Assembly (NCBI RefSeq): GCF_901000735.1
Contig: NC_081546.1
Coordinates: forward strand, 27,361,900-27,425,899
Length of the DNA: 64,000 nt
Source: Corylus avellana
Taxonomy: Eukaryota > Streptophyta > Magnoliopsida > Fagales > Betulaceae
Direction of reading: 5' to 3'
The stretch's first letter is position 1; the number at the start of each line of letters is the position of its first letter. The position numbers and the translations under genes are program-made. Shown one piece after another: positions 10,926 to 23,300 of this stretch. The notes beneath the pieces were generated by a model. That model was not told where the DNA came from. It was given only the letters and a program-made list of their open reading frames with translations, and made no database searches.

Positions 10926-12032
10926 TGTATGGGTTTGTTTCTTTAGGCCTAGGCCGGTTTAACAGTTTTGGGCCTTTGGGCCAGACATTGGGCCCTCACA
11001 TGCCCTGTCCTTCGGCCTTTTTGGTAAGTCCTTAGATACCAATTCCTACTTGAGAGAGAGAGAAATTATTCTTTTGGTTAGATTTATGGAAAAAATATCA
11101 TCATTGTAGAACGATGTTAAGAAAAAACATAACTCCATTGTTATAAGATAAACCCGTCAAGGTATATTGTTTGGATGATGCTTCTTTAACCTCATACTTA
11201 TTAGCATGTTTAAATCAAATTTAGTCCATAAGTTTTTAATTTCATACTGTTTTAATTTAATCCTTAGGTTTTCAATTTCGAAAATTAGGTTATTAAGTTT
11301 TTTTTCCGATTTCAAACAGGTCATTTCGTCAAAACTTATTATCTAATCAATTAATGGTATTATGCCACATCAAACCAATCAATTAATGACACGTGGTTGT
11401 AGCTGGCATTTCATGTGCCAATTGTACGTATCATATAACAAAGTTGGCCTGTTACCTTTTTTTTTTTTGTTTTAGGAGTATAGTTATGTCTCGTTGGCAT
11501 ATACAGTTAACACGTGATATGTCAAACGAGAGCTAAGTGACATTAATTGATTTGTCTGACATGGTATGTCGTTAATTAATTGGGCGGTAAATTAAATATG
11601 TAACCTATTTGAACCCATATGAAAACGTAAAGACCTAATTGTCTAAATTGAAAACTTAAAAGGCTAAAGACAACATATGACTAAATTTGATTTTTCTACA
11701 TAAACTATTATAATATTAGTTTAGCAATAAACTATTGGCCCGTGCTTGAGGAATGAGGATCCTAATTCAATGTCAACACTTGGGTAGCTTCAGGACTTGT
11801 TTCTTAATGCAAAAACCATTTCACACAAGCAATTAAAAAAAAAAATTACGGCAAAACGTGTTAAACTGTTATATGACTTCTAATTTTTAAAAGCAAAAGT
11901 ATTCGTGAAAAGCCACAAAAAAAAAAGTCTCACCAAACAATAACAGGCTTTTATTTAATAACAGCTTTCCTGTAGTGAAAGCCCACCAAATAAGTTTTCT
12001 TATTCTCATTAGTCTAATCTAAATTATGTTTT
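10926..12032. repeat. Segmental duplication, copy B, interrupted
   Basis: Same sequence as 8457-8885, but split: the first part is 10926-11040 and the second about 11770-12032. The roughly 730 bp between them are absent from copy A and contain the fold-back element at 11213-11693. Confidence 0.75.
11213..11693. mobile_element. Fold-back (long inverted repeat) MITE
   Basis: The ends read AAATCAAATTTAGTCCATAAG and, inverted from the right, AAATCAAATTTAGTCATATG. Weaker inverse similarity (AATTTCGAAAATTAGGT against AATTTAGACAATTAGGT) extends 60-70 bp inwards. It has no coding capacity. The superfamily is not assigned. Confidence 0.5.
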
Positions 12033-12089
12033 TAATTTACATTTATGAGTTGAGTTTGGCTTTCCACCAGCCGCCGGTATAATGAGAAC

Positions 12090-12240
12090 TAGGATTCTCT
12101 CCCGTTGAAAAAAAATGGAGAGATATCTGCTAGTTATAACATGAGGGTAAAACAGTCCAAATAAAATTACCGTTTTACTCTTATGTTATAACTAACAGAT
12201 TTCTCTCCAATTTTTTTAATTAGAGAGGATCTTGGTCCAT
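12090..12240. mobile_element. Short fold-back MITE
   Basis: Inverted arms pair GGAGAGATATCTGCTAGTT with AACTAACAGATTTCTCTCC, and the inner TATAACATGAGGGTAAAAC with GTTTTACTCTTATGTTATA. The ends carry GGATTCTCTCC / GGATCCTCTC-like boxes related to the MITE at 56620. A convincing target duplication was not seen. Confidence 0.6.
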
Positions 12241-12289
12241 AATAGGAGTAATGCTATACATATTCTCACTTTTTTTTTTCACTCACTTT

Positions 12290-12800
12290 TATGAACTGGA
12301 TCCTCTCCAGTTCAAATAAACTGGAGAGTATCCAATTAGTTATATTTAATGAGTATTTTTGTCATTTCACTTTTTAAGGGGATAAAAATACTCCTATAAG
12401 AACATCTCCAGCAAAAGTAAGCAAAATAGTTATTGAAAAAGTACAATTTTTTACTTTACCTGCTCATTTTTTCATACACACTCTAACATATTCTCTATTC
12501 TACTATCTATTTTCTTTAAATATTATTTTGTGTGGAAAAGAGTGTGAAAAAAAGAAGAGAGAGAGAGAGTAAAAGGAAGAAATGGAGACAAAAATAATAA
12601 TAAACAAAGTTTATAGTGTGAATCGGCTAATCAACCTATTTATTATTCATACTAAAAGGAAAAACTGCAAAATAACTACTTTGCTGGATAGGAAAAAAGG
12701 CTAATAATAGTTTGACTATTATGAAGGATTTGCCTATTCTCTTGAAGATGCTCTAATATAACTAACTGTTCAAATGAACTAAAGAGGATTTTAATTCCAC
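12290..12800. mobile_element. Nested MITEs (a GGATCCTCTCC MITE split by a GAGCATCTCCA-type MITE)
   Basis: The outer element begins GGATCCTCTCCAGTTCAAAT near 12299, and its inverted end (GTTCAAATGAACTAAAGAGGA) is near 12767. Between them is a second element of about 360 bp (roughly 12400-12757) whose ends, AACATCTCCAGCAAAAG and, inverted, GAGCATCTTCAAGAGAA, resemble each other. The boundaries are approximate. Confidence 0.5.
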
Positions 12801-13724
12801 TTTTCTACCCTTATATGTGGTTTTTAAAACGGTTATTAAATTTGGGATGAATATTTATTACATTTTTATCATAATTTTAAAAGCCAAATATAAAGAAGTG
12901 TGTCTGAAATATGCGTAACATTACTCATAAAAGAGTTACTCGAGACTTTTTTTTTTTTTAAACAAAATTACCGTAAAAGTTACCTTCAATAAAAAAATAA
13001 CAGGAGGTCTCCCTAATCTTGCAATCTTCCATATCAATTTTTCCACAAACTTGTGCATGGCTTAAATCTCACGTAAGGTAATAATTAATTAGGAAAAATA
13101 CTAAAATAGTCCTTGTGGTTTATATAAAATAAGTCCCTTTTTATAAGGTTAGTTGCATGTGTGCTATTCATTTCTGAAAGCCCAATATATATATATATAT
13201 AAGAGTATGAACACAGAACTCAGCCGACAAGTGTACCAAGACCAGTACACACGAAGCCGCCACGTCATCCGCCCCTAAGCGTGCCTATAACCTAAATTTA
13301 TCCTCTTTAACAGCACATCATCCACTAAACAGCAAAAGATCAACAACAGAGAAATGAACAAACAAATGTGATAAGAAAGGGTTAGGCCGGCCGGTGCTGA
13401 CATGTCAAGCACCAGTGCTGCCCGGATCTTAACGTTGCTTACGTGTTCCACACCCATTGGCGGCTTTCAAAGTCAAGTTTCACAGGCGCCAAACGTACGT
13501 CCGTTCCTTCAACGGTAGTTAGGCACGAAGATTGTAGCATGACATGCACTTAATTCCTCGGATCAAGCTGTTCACTTCTTAAGCCCGCATGTTGTCGCAT
13601 TTCTTTTGTGTCATATCATCAACTCTCTCCCTCCCCCCTCAATCTCTCTCTGAATTTCTTTCTTCTTTTTTTTTTTTTGTTTTTTTCTGTTTGTTTAATT
13701 CCCATTGTACTTTTCAGTACAACA
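12801..13724 (+). promoter_or_regulatory. Upstream region of the LRR receptor kinase
   Basis: No gene was seen. A short AT run lies at 13182-13201. A pyrimidine-rich stretch (13615-13690) just before the ATG is probably 5' UTR. No TATA box was assigned with confidence. Confidence 0.35.
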
Positions 13725-16700
13725 ATGGGTTTCTGCAAGTTTTCCATGTTCAGTTTTCTTTGTTTGGTTATTGTTTTGTTTGGAGTCCATGGAGAAGAAA
13801 ATGCTCATGTTCTGCTTATGAATGACAGAGCATCATTGCTTTCTTTCATGAAAGGTGTCGTTTCTGACCCGGGAGGGGTGTTTGAGAATTGGAAAAACTC
13901 CTCGGATTTTCATATCTGCAACTGGTCAGGTGTGAAGTGCAACAGTGCAAGTGAAAGAGTCACAGAGCTTATTCTCAATGCAACATTTCTTAGAGGCACC
14001 ATTTCCCCTGCTTTAGCCAATCTTTCTTCCTTGACGGTTCTTGATTTGTCAGGAAACTTCTTTCATGGTCACATTCCAAAAGAGTTAGGCTCTCTCTCTC
14101 ATCTAAGACAACTTAGCTTATCATGGAACCTTCTTGAAGGGAAAATTCCCTACGAGTTGGGATTTCTGCAGAACATTATATATCTTGATCTGGGAAGTAA
14201 CCGGCTTGATGGCGAAATCCCGGAATCAATTTTCTGCAATGGGTCTTTTTCCTTGGAGTATATAGACCTTTCTAACAATTCTTTGAGCAGCCAAATCCCC
14301 TTAAACAATGAATGTGTGCTTACAAAGTTGAGATTTCTTTTACTTTGGTCAAACAAAATTGTGGGAAGGGTTCCCCGAGCCCTTTCCAACTCAACTCATC
14401 TTGAATGGCTTGACTTGGCATCCAATATGTTAAGCGGGGAGTTACCATCAGAAATTGTTGGTGAAATGCCAAGATTACAAATACTTGCTTTGTCTTATAA
14501 TGACTTTGTTAGCCATGATGGGAATACCAACCTTGAACCTTTCTTTTCTTCCTTAGCAAATTCATCTGACCTTCAAGAACTCGAATTGGCTGGAAACAAT
14601 CTTGGTGGAGAGCTTCCTTACATTATTGGTGATCTTTCTACCAATCTTGTGCAGCTTCATCTAGATGAGAATCTTATCTACGGCTCCATTCCTCCTCACA
14701 TTTCCAACCTTGTCAATCTTAACCTCTTGAACTTGTCTAGTAACTTGATTAATGGATCAATCCCTCAAAAACTATGCAGGATGGGAATGCTAGAGAGGGT
14801 TTACTTGTCAAACAATTCACTCTCTGGTGAGATTCCTTCTGCTCTTGGTGACATTCTACATCTAGGTCTTCTAGATTTGTCGCGAAATAATCTTTCAGGT
14901 TCGATTCCGGATAGTTTTGCAAACCTTCCCCAGCTAAGAAGGCTCTTGCTTTATGGGAACCAGCTCTCAGGAACAATTCCACCAAGTTTAGGCAAATGTG
15001 TAAACTTAGAAATTCTAGACCTTTCTCACAATAAGATTTCTGGGGTTATTCCTAGTGAAGTTGCAGGGTTGAGGAGCTTGAAGCTGTACTTGAATTTGTC
15101 TAGCAATCACTTATATGGGCATTTACCATTGGAGCTAAGCAAAATGGATATGGTGCTTGCAATAGATTTATCCTCTAACAATGTCTCTGGCACAATCCCT
15201 CCACAGCTTAAAAGCTGCATTGCACTGGAGAACCTCAACCTTTCACATAATTCCTTGGAAGGCACTCTTCCATTTTCTGTAGGGCAGTTGCCTTATCTTC
15301 GAGAGCTTGATCTATCTTCAAACCAATTGATTGGAGAGATACCACAATCTCTGCAGGTGTCTCCCACTTTGAAGCACCTGAACTTGTCTTTCAACAAATT
15401 CTCTGGAAATGTATCTAACAAGGGGGCATTTGCATCAATCACCATGGACTCTTTTCTGGGAAATTATGGCCTCTGTGGCTCAATAAAGGGCATGCCAAAA
15501 TGCAGGAAAAGGCATTCTCATCACTTGCTTATTCTGTCAATCCTCTTGTCATTATTTGCAACTGCAACACCCATTTTTTGCATATTTGGTTACCGTCTTG
15601 TACTCAGGTCAAAGATTCGAAGGAGGCAATTGGCAGTTTTCAATGGAGGGGAGGATTTGAAAGATGAAGAACAAGATCAAAGGAAAGAGCTCAATTACCC
15701 AAGAGTCTCATATAGACAACTTCTTGAAGCCACCGGCGGTTTCAGTGCTTCAAGCCTCATCGGTTCAGGTTAATTACTTGTTAAATCACAACTTATTCTA
15801 AAAGTTTAGGCTGATAGAAAACAATGAATTTAATCATTTAATCATTTAATTTATATTTTGTTAATTACAGGGCAATTTGGACATGTTTATAAGGGAGTTC
15901 TTCAAGATAACACAAGAATTGCAGTAAAGGTATTGGATGCGAAGTCGTCTGCCGGGGAAATTTCCAGGAGCTTCAAGAGAGAATGCCAAGTCCTAAAGAG
16001 GACAAGGCACAGGAATTTGATAAGGATCATCACAATTTGCAGTAGGCCGGAGTTTAAGGCTCTTGTTCTTCCACTGATGGCAAACGGGAGCCTGGAGAGG
16101 CATCTGTATCCAAGCCATGGATTGAGAAATGGATTGGATTTGGTTCAGTTGGTGAGCATCTGCAGTGATGTTGCTGAAGGGGTGGCATATTTGCACCATC
16201 ATTCTCCAGTGAAGGTTATACACTGTGATCTTAAACCAAGTAATATTCTTCTTGATGATGACATGACAGCTTTGGTCACTGATTTTGGAATTTCAAGGCT
16301 TGTAAAAGGGAGTGATAATCAGAGTGTTTCTGCAATGGATACAATGACCTTCAGCTCAAAAGAAGGCTTGTTATGCGGGTCTGTCGGCTACATAGCTCCT
16401 GGTAAGTTTTTTTTTTTTCTTTTTGAAATGAAAGGTGAATGACAGAGACAAAATTTGATCGATCTCGATCATAATTTTTATTCTGATACCATATTAAATT
16501 ATTAATTATATTAAAATTTTAATCTGATAAAAAATAATTATTTTAATTAATATTTTAACACTTTCAATTCTTTCCCTAATATGCAAACTGATGTTGCTTA
16601 ATTCAGCACATCAAAGGATTGGTCAAGACTGACTAGTGAGTTGGTCATCCTTGGTAAAACCTCAACCATCCATACTTAAGTGGTAGTAAGATAAAACTCA

Positions 16701-17558
16701 ACCATCCATCCTTAAGTGGTTGCTATCAATTCAGACAGCAAATGTGAAAGAGTCTTTATAGAGCCCGCCTATCTAAGCAGGTCTTCAACAGTCCACCTAC
16801 TTGTTGGGACCGATGGCTCCAAAGAAGCTCTCTCATATATATTTGCTGTCTGAAATATTGCTAACAATTCGGATAACAAATTTTTAGGAACTCGGATTCC
16901 ACCACAAGTTTTACGGGTTAAGATAGTTATGTGAATTAGGCGAGCAGATTACTCACTATACTACAACATGATTTGTTCAAAATGCTAGTAATGATTAGAA
17001 CACACTACATTTCTTTGGGACCAATTTGCCATACCCAGAAAAGTCAATGACAATCATGAAAAGTTCATGCCTGCATGCCCATATCATGAAAACCTTTTTA
17101 AGTTTTTACAATAATACTCACTGTGCTTTCTCTCATCAAATTATGCAGAGTACGGGTTGGGTAAGCGTGCTTCCACTGAAGGAGATGTGTATAGCTTTGG
17201 AGTGCTTTTGTTAGAAATTGTGACAGGAAGGCGGCCGACAGATCTCCTTATCCATGAAGCTTCAAGCTTGCATGAATTGGTTAAGAGCCATTACCCATAT
17301 AAGCTGGAGCCCATTGTTGAAGAAGCACTAGATAGGTGCTCCCCATCTGCCATGCCAACGCATTACAGCAAAATATGGAGAGATGTTATTCTGGAAATGA
17401 TTGAGCTTGGCCTCATGTGCACACAGTACAGTCCTTCAACTAGACCAAGCATGCTGGATGTAGCCCATGAAATGGGACGGTTGAAAGAGTATCTCTCCAA
17501 TCCTCCCTCAGTACAACTGGTTGAAGAAGCAACTTCTAAAGTTAAAGCTTCTAACTAA
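13725..17558 (+). CDS. LRR receptor-like serine/threonine kinase, At2g24130-like
   Basis: A complete plasma-membrane receptor kinase, join(13725-15768, 15871-16401, 17149-17558), 994 residues. The ATG at 13725 (context AACAATGG) is preferred over the in-frame ATG at 13608 because it opens a clean signal peptide (MGFCKFSMFSFLCLVIVLF). An N-terminal cap (CNWSGVKC) is followed by about 20 LRRs to residue ~590; one repeat is enlarged by an HDGNTNLEPFFSSL insert. A transmembrane helix lies near 600-626. The kinase has a Gly loop (GSGQFGHVYKG, split by intron 1), an IAVKV lysine, VIHCDLKPSNILL, TDFG and APEYG (split by intron 2). The catalytic loop is HCD, not HRD, so this is a non-RD kinase, the class typical of immune receptors. 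Intron 2 (747 bp) is repeat-rich. The ligand is unknown. The neighbouring RPOT3-like gene matches the Arabidopsis order. Confidence 0.93.
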
Positions 17559-19828
17559 TGAATGCAGAGTAATGCTATTTAACAGACTGTTATACGACTA
17601 TCATATAATTAAGATGACGTGCGTGACAGTGTAAATCAGCTTTTGAATTAACAAAGTCTTGTAAAAAAAAAAAAAAAAGTCAAAAGTTGACTTTTACTGA
17701 CACGTGATCACAGCCGTATAACAATATACTAAATAACATTTCTGATTAATGAATGGCTAGGGAAAAAGCTTTGTTGAGTTTCAGCTTAAATTGATATCAA
17801 CGATTGATTTCTTTCGTTTGATTAATTTTTTAATAAGGCAATTCTAGAAGACCATTTTAAATTGTCAAAGGATTGCCTTGTATACATAGTTCATCACTCC
17901 CTAATTGTGTACAATTTCTATTTTTTTTTTCAAAGAAGGGTTTTGAGTTGAATAGGATTTTTTGTTTTGTGTGGAGAATTCCCCTCTTTTGGGCAGGTGA
18001 CTAGTGTGCTGTAACTTTTTGAATTGTAATGGTGTTGAATAGGTGGTTAGAAATGAATTAGAATTTTTTGTGTATTGAACTTCTCATTGCTTAATGGAAA
18101 ATGACTTATTCATCCAAATAAAAAACACAAATTACCAACTTTTCATTGCTTTTCTGGAAGACTTTTCCTAGTGAGATGTAATTAATTAATGGGGTATTGG
18201 ACATATACATGAAGCACAAAGGAGATTTTTCTCTCTTTTCACTGGCCTTTGGCACCCCCAGATTGATTTTCATAACCAAATTTGCACTATCAGCTCTCTT
18301 TTTGCCTACCATTAAGATGGAATTGCCTTAAATATGCAGCTAGTGGAAGCTGATAATAATAGCCATTTTCTAACTTTTTCTATAATGCATGATCATATAT
18401 ATATATACGATCCACTTGAGTCCTTTTCATATAACTTGATGTTTGCTGTAGTGGGTAAAGTTGTCCTAGACAAGATGGGATAGAGAGATTATATAATGAA
18501 AAATGCAAATCAGCATACAAGTTGAATTGGTTCATATTGTGAATTTTTAAACATATATAAAGGCAGAAACCCTAGGCACTTGTGTTTCATGACTATATAT
18601 ATATATATTATCTTTTATCAAGAAAACACTTTCTACCAATCTCTTGCTGCGCAGATTAATGGCCCTTTTCACTATATCCAATTGCTGGAGAATATATTAA
18701 ACAAGAGATATTATAAGCCCTAGAATATATAATTATAATCTATAGCCTCTACTTGATGTACTCTAGTTCTTCCCCATTTATCACCTCCTCCAACTCCAAC
18801 TATAACCTACCAACACTACCACCTCTCTCTTTCTCTCTAACTCTATTTCCTTTCTTTCTTCTTGATTAATATATATATAATTCTCAGTGGAGTACAATAA
18901 AATCACGTCCATAGCAGCGTCACTCTGATAGCTTTCTCATTTTTGGAAGTGACAATCATAATAATAATAATAATAATAAAGCCTTGCGGATTGACGGATG
19001 AATATGCTCTTATGGCAGTCACCCATAAAAATTGAAAATTTTAAGTACTAAAACTAAAATTATAAATAACAACTTTACTCGAAGAGATCATTCAAGTAGT
19101 ACTACCTGTACGTGGCATCATCATGAGCAATAATCTCACAGATTTTTCCTTCTTCGAGCTTCACAAGTCTCACAGGTCTGGTTCTGAATCCTTATTAATC
19201 TTTATTGCTTTTAAGTCTGAGGAGGATTAATAATGGCTCCATGCAAGGCATCTCAAAGTTTGGTCCAGTTACACTACACCTTAAAGGTTGAAAATCCAAT
19301 AATAGTGTTTAATTAGGTCCTTATTTCTTAGTGGCTTGATTGGAAAATAGCAGTTCGTACTTCACTAATCCATCATTAATTGTTATTTGTTTGACCAAAA
19401 AATCATGTATAGCTTAATTACCTTGATTACAAATTAAACCAAGATCTTCCTGTTCCGGAGATGAGCGCTTAGTATTTGGGCTATTAGATGTGATCGGCCT
19501 TAATATGTGACACCACAGTTCTACATTAAATGAGTGAATTATAAAAATGCTCATAAGTAATAAGTTTTACATTAACCCCAGAGTATACTTCAGTAGTAAA
19601 AATAAAAATATAATAAGTCTCTAATTAAGTGAGACATTAGTGATGATATAACATTTTAGACATCACTTTAATCCAAAAGGCTTTTGAACTTGCCAAATCA
19701 TATTAATTACTTATTTTAATGACTACTATCTAATTGTGTTACTAATTAGCCACTTACACCGACAACTATGGAACTTATTGATCTAAAAACTTATTTTTAC
19801 TGTCACATCGTCAAGTTATATAGTAGTC
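17559..19828. other. Intergenic, no gene recognised
   Basis: The kinase 3' flank is followed by AT-rich sequence, an (AT)n run near 18597 and an (ATA)n run near 18957-18979. Short frames on both strands (for example 18106-18312 minus) resemble nothing known. Confidence 0.5.
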
Positions 19829-20870
19829 ATATAATAGTTTACTAAATTGCATTATTCTTTAGAAGATATTTTTTTTTCTTATAGAAAAAAAGAGAGCAAA
19901 TAAACTCTGACCACATTATTAGTATCCATTACTTCGAATGGCTTGCTCAGTCAATTAAGAACAAATTAGCAAGTCAAATCCTAGAAAGTCTAATCTAGTC
20001 ATTTAGCTACCAAACATGCCGCACCCTAAGTTCCCCTTTCGTTTCCTCACCATTGAAGATTAGTAACTTTGAGCCGTGTACTCATTTACAACGCATTGCA
20101 CGAGCTAGACTTTTCTTACAATTTTATAGGAAAATTTCGTAAAGAATAATGCTAAAAACTATATTTTTATCCCTCAATACTGACATGGCATTCCAAACTA
20201 ACCTTTGTATCGTTCTTATTAAAAAAAAGAAGAAAAAATCGAAGGGTTGGCATTTAGATTTGAGACTATCACATCAACATCATGTGATAGTTGTGAGATA
20301 AAAATGTGATACATAACATTACTCTTTCCTAAAACATATATAATATTCTTCAATTAGAAAAACTTGAGGAGTGATGGAGACAGCTAGAGAGCTTTTCAAA
20401 CTTTCATTCCACTTACTAAAAGACTAATTTCATATAATACTCTACTAAATTGCATTATTCTTTAAAAGATATATATATTTTTTAGAAAAAAAGAGAGCGA
20501 ATAAACTCTGACCACATTATTAATATCCATTACTTCGAATGGTTTGCTCAGTCAATTAAGAACAAATTAGCAAGTCAAATCCTAGAAAGTCTAATCTAGT
20601 CATTTCGCTACCAAACGTGACGTGCCCTAAGTTCCCCTTTCGTTTCCTCACCTTTTATTTAGATTTGAGACTATCACATCAACATTATGTGATAATTGTG
20701 AGATAAAAATGTGATACATAACATTACTCTTTCCTAAAAGATATATACCCTAGAAAGAATAATGAAGATATATATAATATTCTTCAATTAGACAAACTTG
20801 CAGGCGTGATGGAGACAGCTAGAGAGCTTTTCAAACTTTCATTCCACTTGCTAAAAAGATCAATTTCAGA
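19829..20870. repeat. Head-to-tail tandem duplication
   Basis: Unit A (19829-20430) and unit B (20431-20870) abut directly. Both start CATATAATA(G/C) then TACTAAATTGCATTATTC and both end TTCCACTT(A/G)CTAAAA. Long identical runs such as TCAGTCAATTAAGAACAAAT are shared. Unit A has about 190 bp (roughly 20055-20245) that unit B lacks. No coding capacity. Confidence 0.85.
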
Positions 20871-21329
20871 ATCCATAGGTGTCACATGACTAACAACTGA
20901 AAATTTTGGTAAATCTGCAACGTCATTTATCCATAACCTCAATAAATAAATATTCTACTTTCCTTTTTCAATTAATATTTCAGTTAATTAATTAACAAGT
21001 TTGATGAATGGATATACATCATCACGAACGAACATATCCCTCCTCAATGAATCCACATCATGGAATATTGAAGTTGAAATATACCTGATATTCGTACTTC
21101 CTAGAAAAAGTGAATGCTTCTTTCAATCACGTAACTATGATTTCCACTACTATTTGCTGCATCCATGTGTCCATTTATGATATATTCCAGAGATTTAAAG
21201 GTTCGACAACCTAAGGAACTGATCATATCTTAGAACATCAACAGGTGCATGCATGGTAGAGTTCTAATTCACATGTACAGCTTCTAGAAATGTAAATGGA
21301 TAATATCCTTATTTCGCATCATCGACACA

Positions 21330-21801
21330 TTCACACTTTGTGGATGACGGGTTTTAGTAACCGCCCGCTCATTTTAGATGGGTGGAATCCACCCATACCC
21401 ATACATGGGAGGGCGTTTTTTAATACTATCTGCCTATGACATCCGCTTTGCAATTTGAGCTCTTTTATGGGATATATTTCTTTTCCTCTTTTTTTTTTTT
21501 TTTTTTTTTTTTTGGTACTATGGACTTAATTTCTAAATATCTTTTAGATGTGTTTAATCCTATTTTTTTTAACCTAAATACACTTGTAAATTGTAAATTG
21601 AAAAAAGAACAAAACTACAAAATACAACTCAATTGAATTGAATTATATTCTCTTCAAAAAAAAAAAAAAAAACAAATGAATTGACTTTAATTGCTTTGAA
21701 ATAATGTCATATTATTGTTTTAGTAACATTTCAAACCATCAAGCGAAATTAGCTAATACTAAATGCATGAAGCACATAGAAATAAAGTCTCAATAAGCCA
21801 A

Positions 21802-21841
<40 letters not shown>

Positions 21842-22032
21842 GTAGGTAGTGGTGGATAATATTCACCTTTACCTACCCATATTTTACTATCCGTCTGGGC
21901 GTATGCAAAAAGTGAATATGGTATTCACTCCCGTTCAGAGTTAGGAGCTGAAAATTCACCTATAATTCATGCGGACGAACAAATAACGGATTTGAAACGG
22001 TTTCTAACTATCCACCTAAACACCCCTAACAC
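21330..22032. mobile_element. hAT-like relic with an internal (TA)n tract
   Basis: The right end, read inward TAGGGGTGTTTAGGTGGATAG, resembles the hAT ends in this window. The interior has paired CCCATACCCAT / TATGGGCGTATG-like blocks, a long poly-T tract (21490-21514) and (TA)n at 21805-21839. The left boundary and target duplication were not found. Confidence 0.45.
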
Positions 22033-22514
22033 CATGCAAAAAGAAACCCATCAAAGTATATAATTTTGACTTTTGAGTTAACTTTTTGCATTTTACAAGA
22101 TCATATAATTCTCAGTAATTGTTGCTTTAATTTTCGAAAATGAATTAATAACAAATAAATAAACGATATGGAATGCACTTGAATCCTACTGGTAGATATA
22201 TTGCAAGAGCTTACGGTAGGCCAGTAGCTAGGTGCAAATGATGACAAAACACAGTGCTCATCGCACTTGCTATAAAAAGAGTATATCACACGTACACATA
22301 TTCGATCTTGTTTGTGCATATCAGGAGGAGGAAGTAAATGTGGCATATATGGTGCTCTGCTCCATGATAGAGATAGTGACCTCCATAAGAAACTTGAATG
22401 GCTTAAAAAGAGACATTTAAAAATCAAATACGTACACCCTCATCACCTCTAGGCCTAACCCCCGTGCTTCACAAAAATAAAAAAATCCAATCAGTATATG
22501 GCTGATAAAAATGT

Positions 22515-22544
22515 AGTGACATAGCCATGCATCTCACAACCAGC
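22515..22544 (+). pseudogene. Orphan 3' end of an inhibitor (PMEI/INVI-family) gene
   Basis: Thirty consecutive bases (starting AGTGACATAGCCATGCATC) are identical to the last codons of the inhibitor gene at 23920-24441 (positions 24402-24431). Nothing upstream matches. This looks like a nearly erased additional copy of the array. Confidence 0.7.
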
Positions 22545-22574
22545 CTAGATGAAGTCAAATGATAGAAATCGGGG

Positions 22575-22813
22575 TGTCTCATGTGGCGTCCTATATTGCT
22601 TGGGTGGGGATGAGAATGTGCTTATATGTATACTTGCACTATTTATGACAATAACGCGTTTTAAAGTTGTGATGGTTATGATGCCATCAGAACTTTGCAG
22701 TTAAGCGAACTTATAAAAACATGTAGTACTAAGATGGGTAAACTTTTGGGAAGTCTAGTTTGGGAGAACCAAAAGCGAACAATATTATATGTCATTTGAG
22801 TTAAGGCGTTACA
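22575..22813 (+). mobile_element. Cassandra TRIM solo LTR carrying a 5S-rRNA-like segment
   Basis: A 239-bp LTR-like unit starts TGTCTCATGTGGCGTC and ends GGCGTTACA. It contains Cassandra landmarks: AACGCGTTTTAAAG, then a decayed 5S rRNA core (CCATCAGAACTTTGCAGTTA, AGTACTAAGATGGGTAAAC, TTGGGAAGTCTAG) at about 22687-22770, then GAACCAAAAGCGAACAATAT. The 5S internal promoter region has several substitutions, so it is not a functional 5S gene. No second LTR or clear target duplication was seen. The family is identified from memory of plant Cassandra elements. Confidence 0.88.
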
Positions 22814-23013
22814 TCTCATGTCTTAGCCGATGAAGAAGATTACTTTAGCTTTTAAGTAATTTTTCACATCGGTTGATCGCTGTACTTGAGTAAAGGTGGA
22901 CTCAGATCTTGGCAACTAGTCTGGTCGTGGTCTGTCGAATTTGTGGTGATTCATAGGTTCTGATGCTTCTAAAGGTTTGTTGGGCTCTTTGGTGGATGGG
23001 CTTTTGAGGCCAG

Positions 23014-23016
<3 letters not shown>

Positions 23017-23060
<44 letters not shown>
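23017..23060. repeat. (AT)n microsatellite
   Basis: An uninterrupted AT dinucleotide run of about 44 bp. Confidence 0.95.
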
Positions 23061-23062
<2 letters not shown>

Positions 23063-23177
23063 GAAAACTTATTTAAAGCTAAATTCTTCCTAATGAGACA
23101 CCTCATTCCTGTCATTATATAATTGATAACTAAAGATGAATGAATGGTGCGTTTATAAAAACGTAACAAATTCGCCC

Positions 23178-23300
23178 TTTTTTTTTTTTTTTTTTTACAT
23201 GTCCACACAAGCAGGGAAGGAATAGGGAGGATTCGAACTAGTGACTTCCGCTTTATTAGGCGTGATCCACAGTCGATTGAGCTACCCCGTAAATTTAAAA
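23178..23300 (-). mobile_element. tRNA-derived SINE
   Basis: On the minus strand there is an A-box-like TAGCTCAATCGACT, a B-box-like AGTTCGAATCC about 40 bp later, a short tRNA-unrelated tail with GTGTGGACATGT, and then a poly-A tract (poly-T at 23178-23196 on plus). It is the same family as 56147-56255. Confidence 0.8.

Noticed and set aside
13608..13724. Upstream in-frame ATG of the receptor kinase as the start
   Set aside because: It adds 39 residues of pyrimidine-tract translation before a perfectly good signal peptide at 13725.
22680..22770. Possible 5S rRNA gene
   Set aside because: The flanking LTR landmarks show it is part of a Cassandra element, and the core has too many substitutions for a functional gene.
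23178..23300. Possible tRNA gene (A- and B-box-like motifs)
   Set aside because: It has a SINE tail with poly-A and no plausible cloverleaf or acceptor stem; sister copies show SINE structure.
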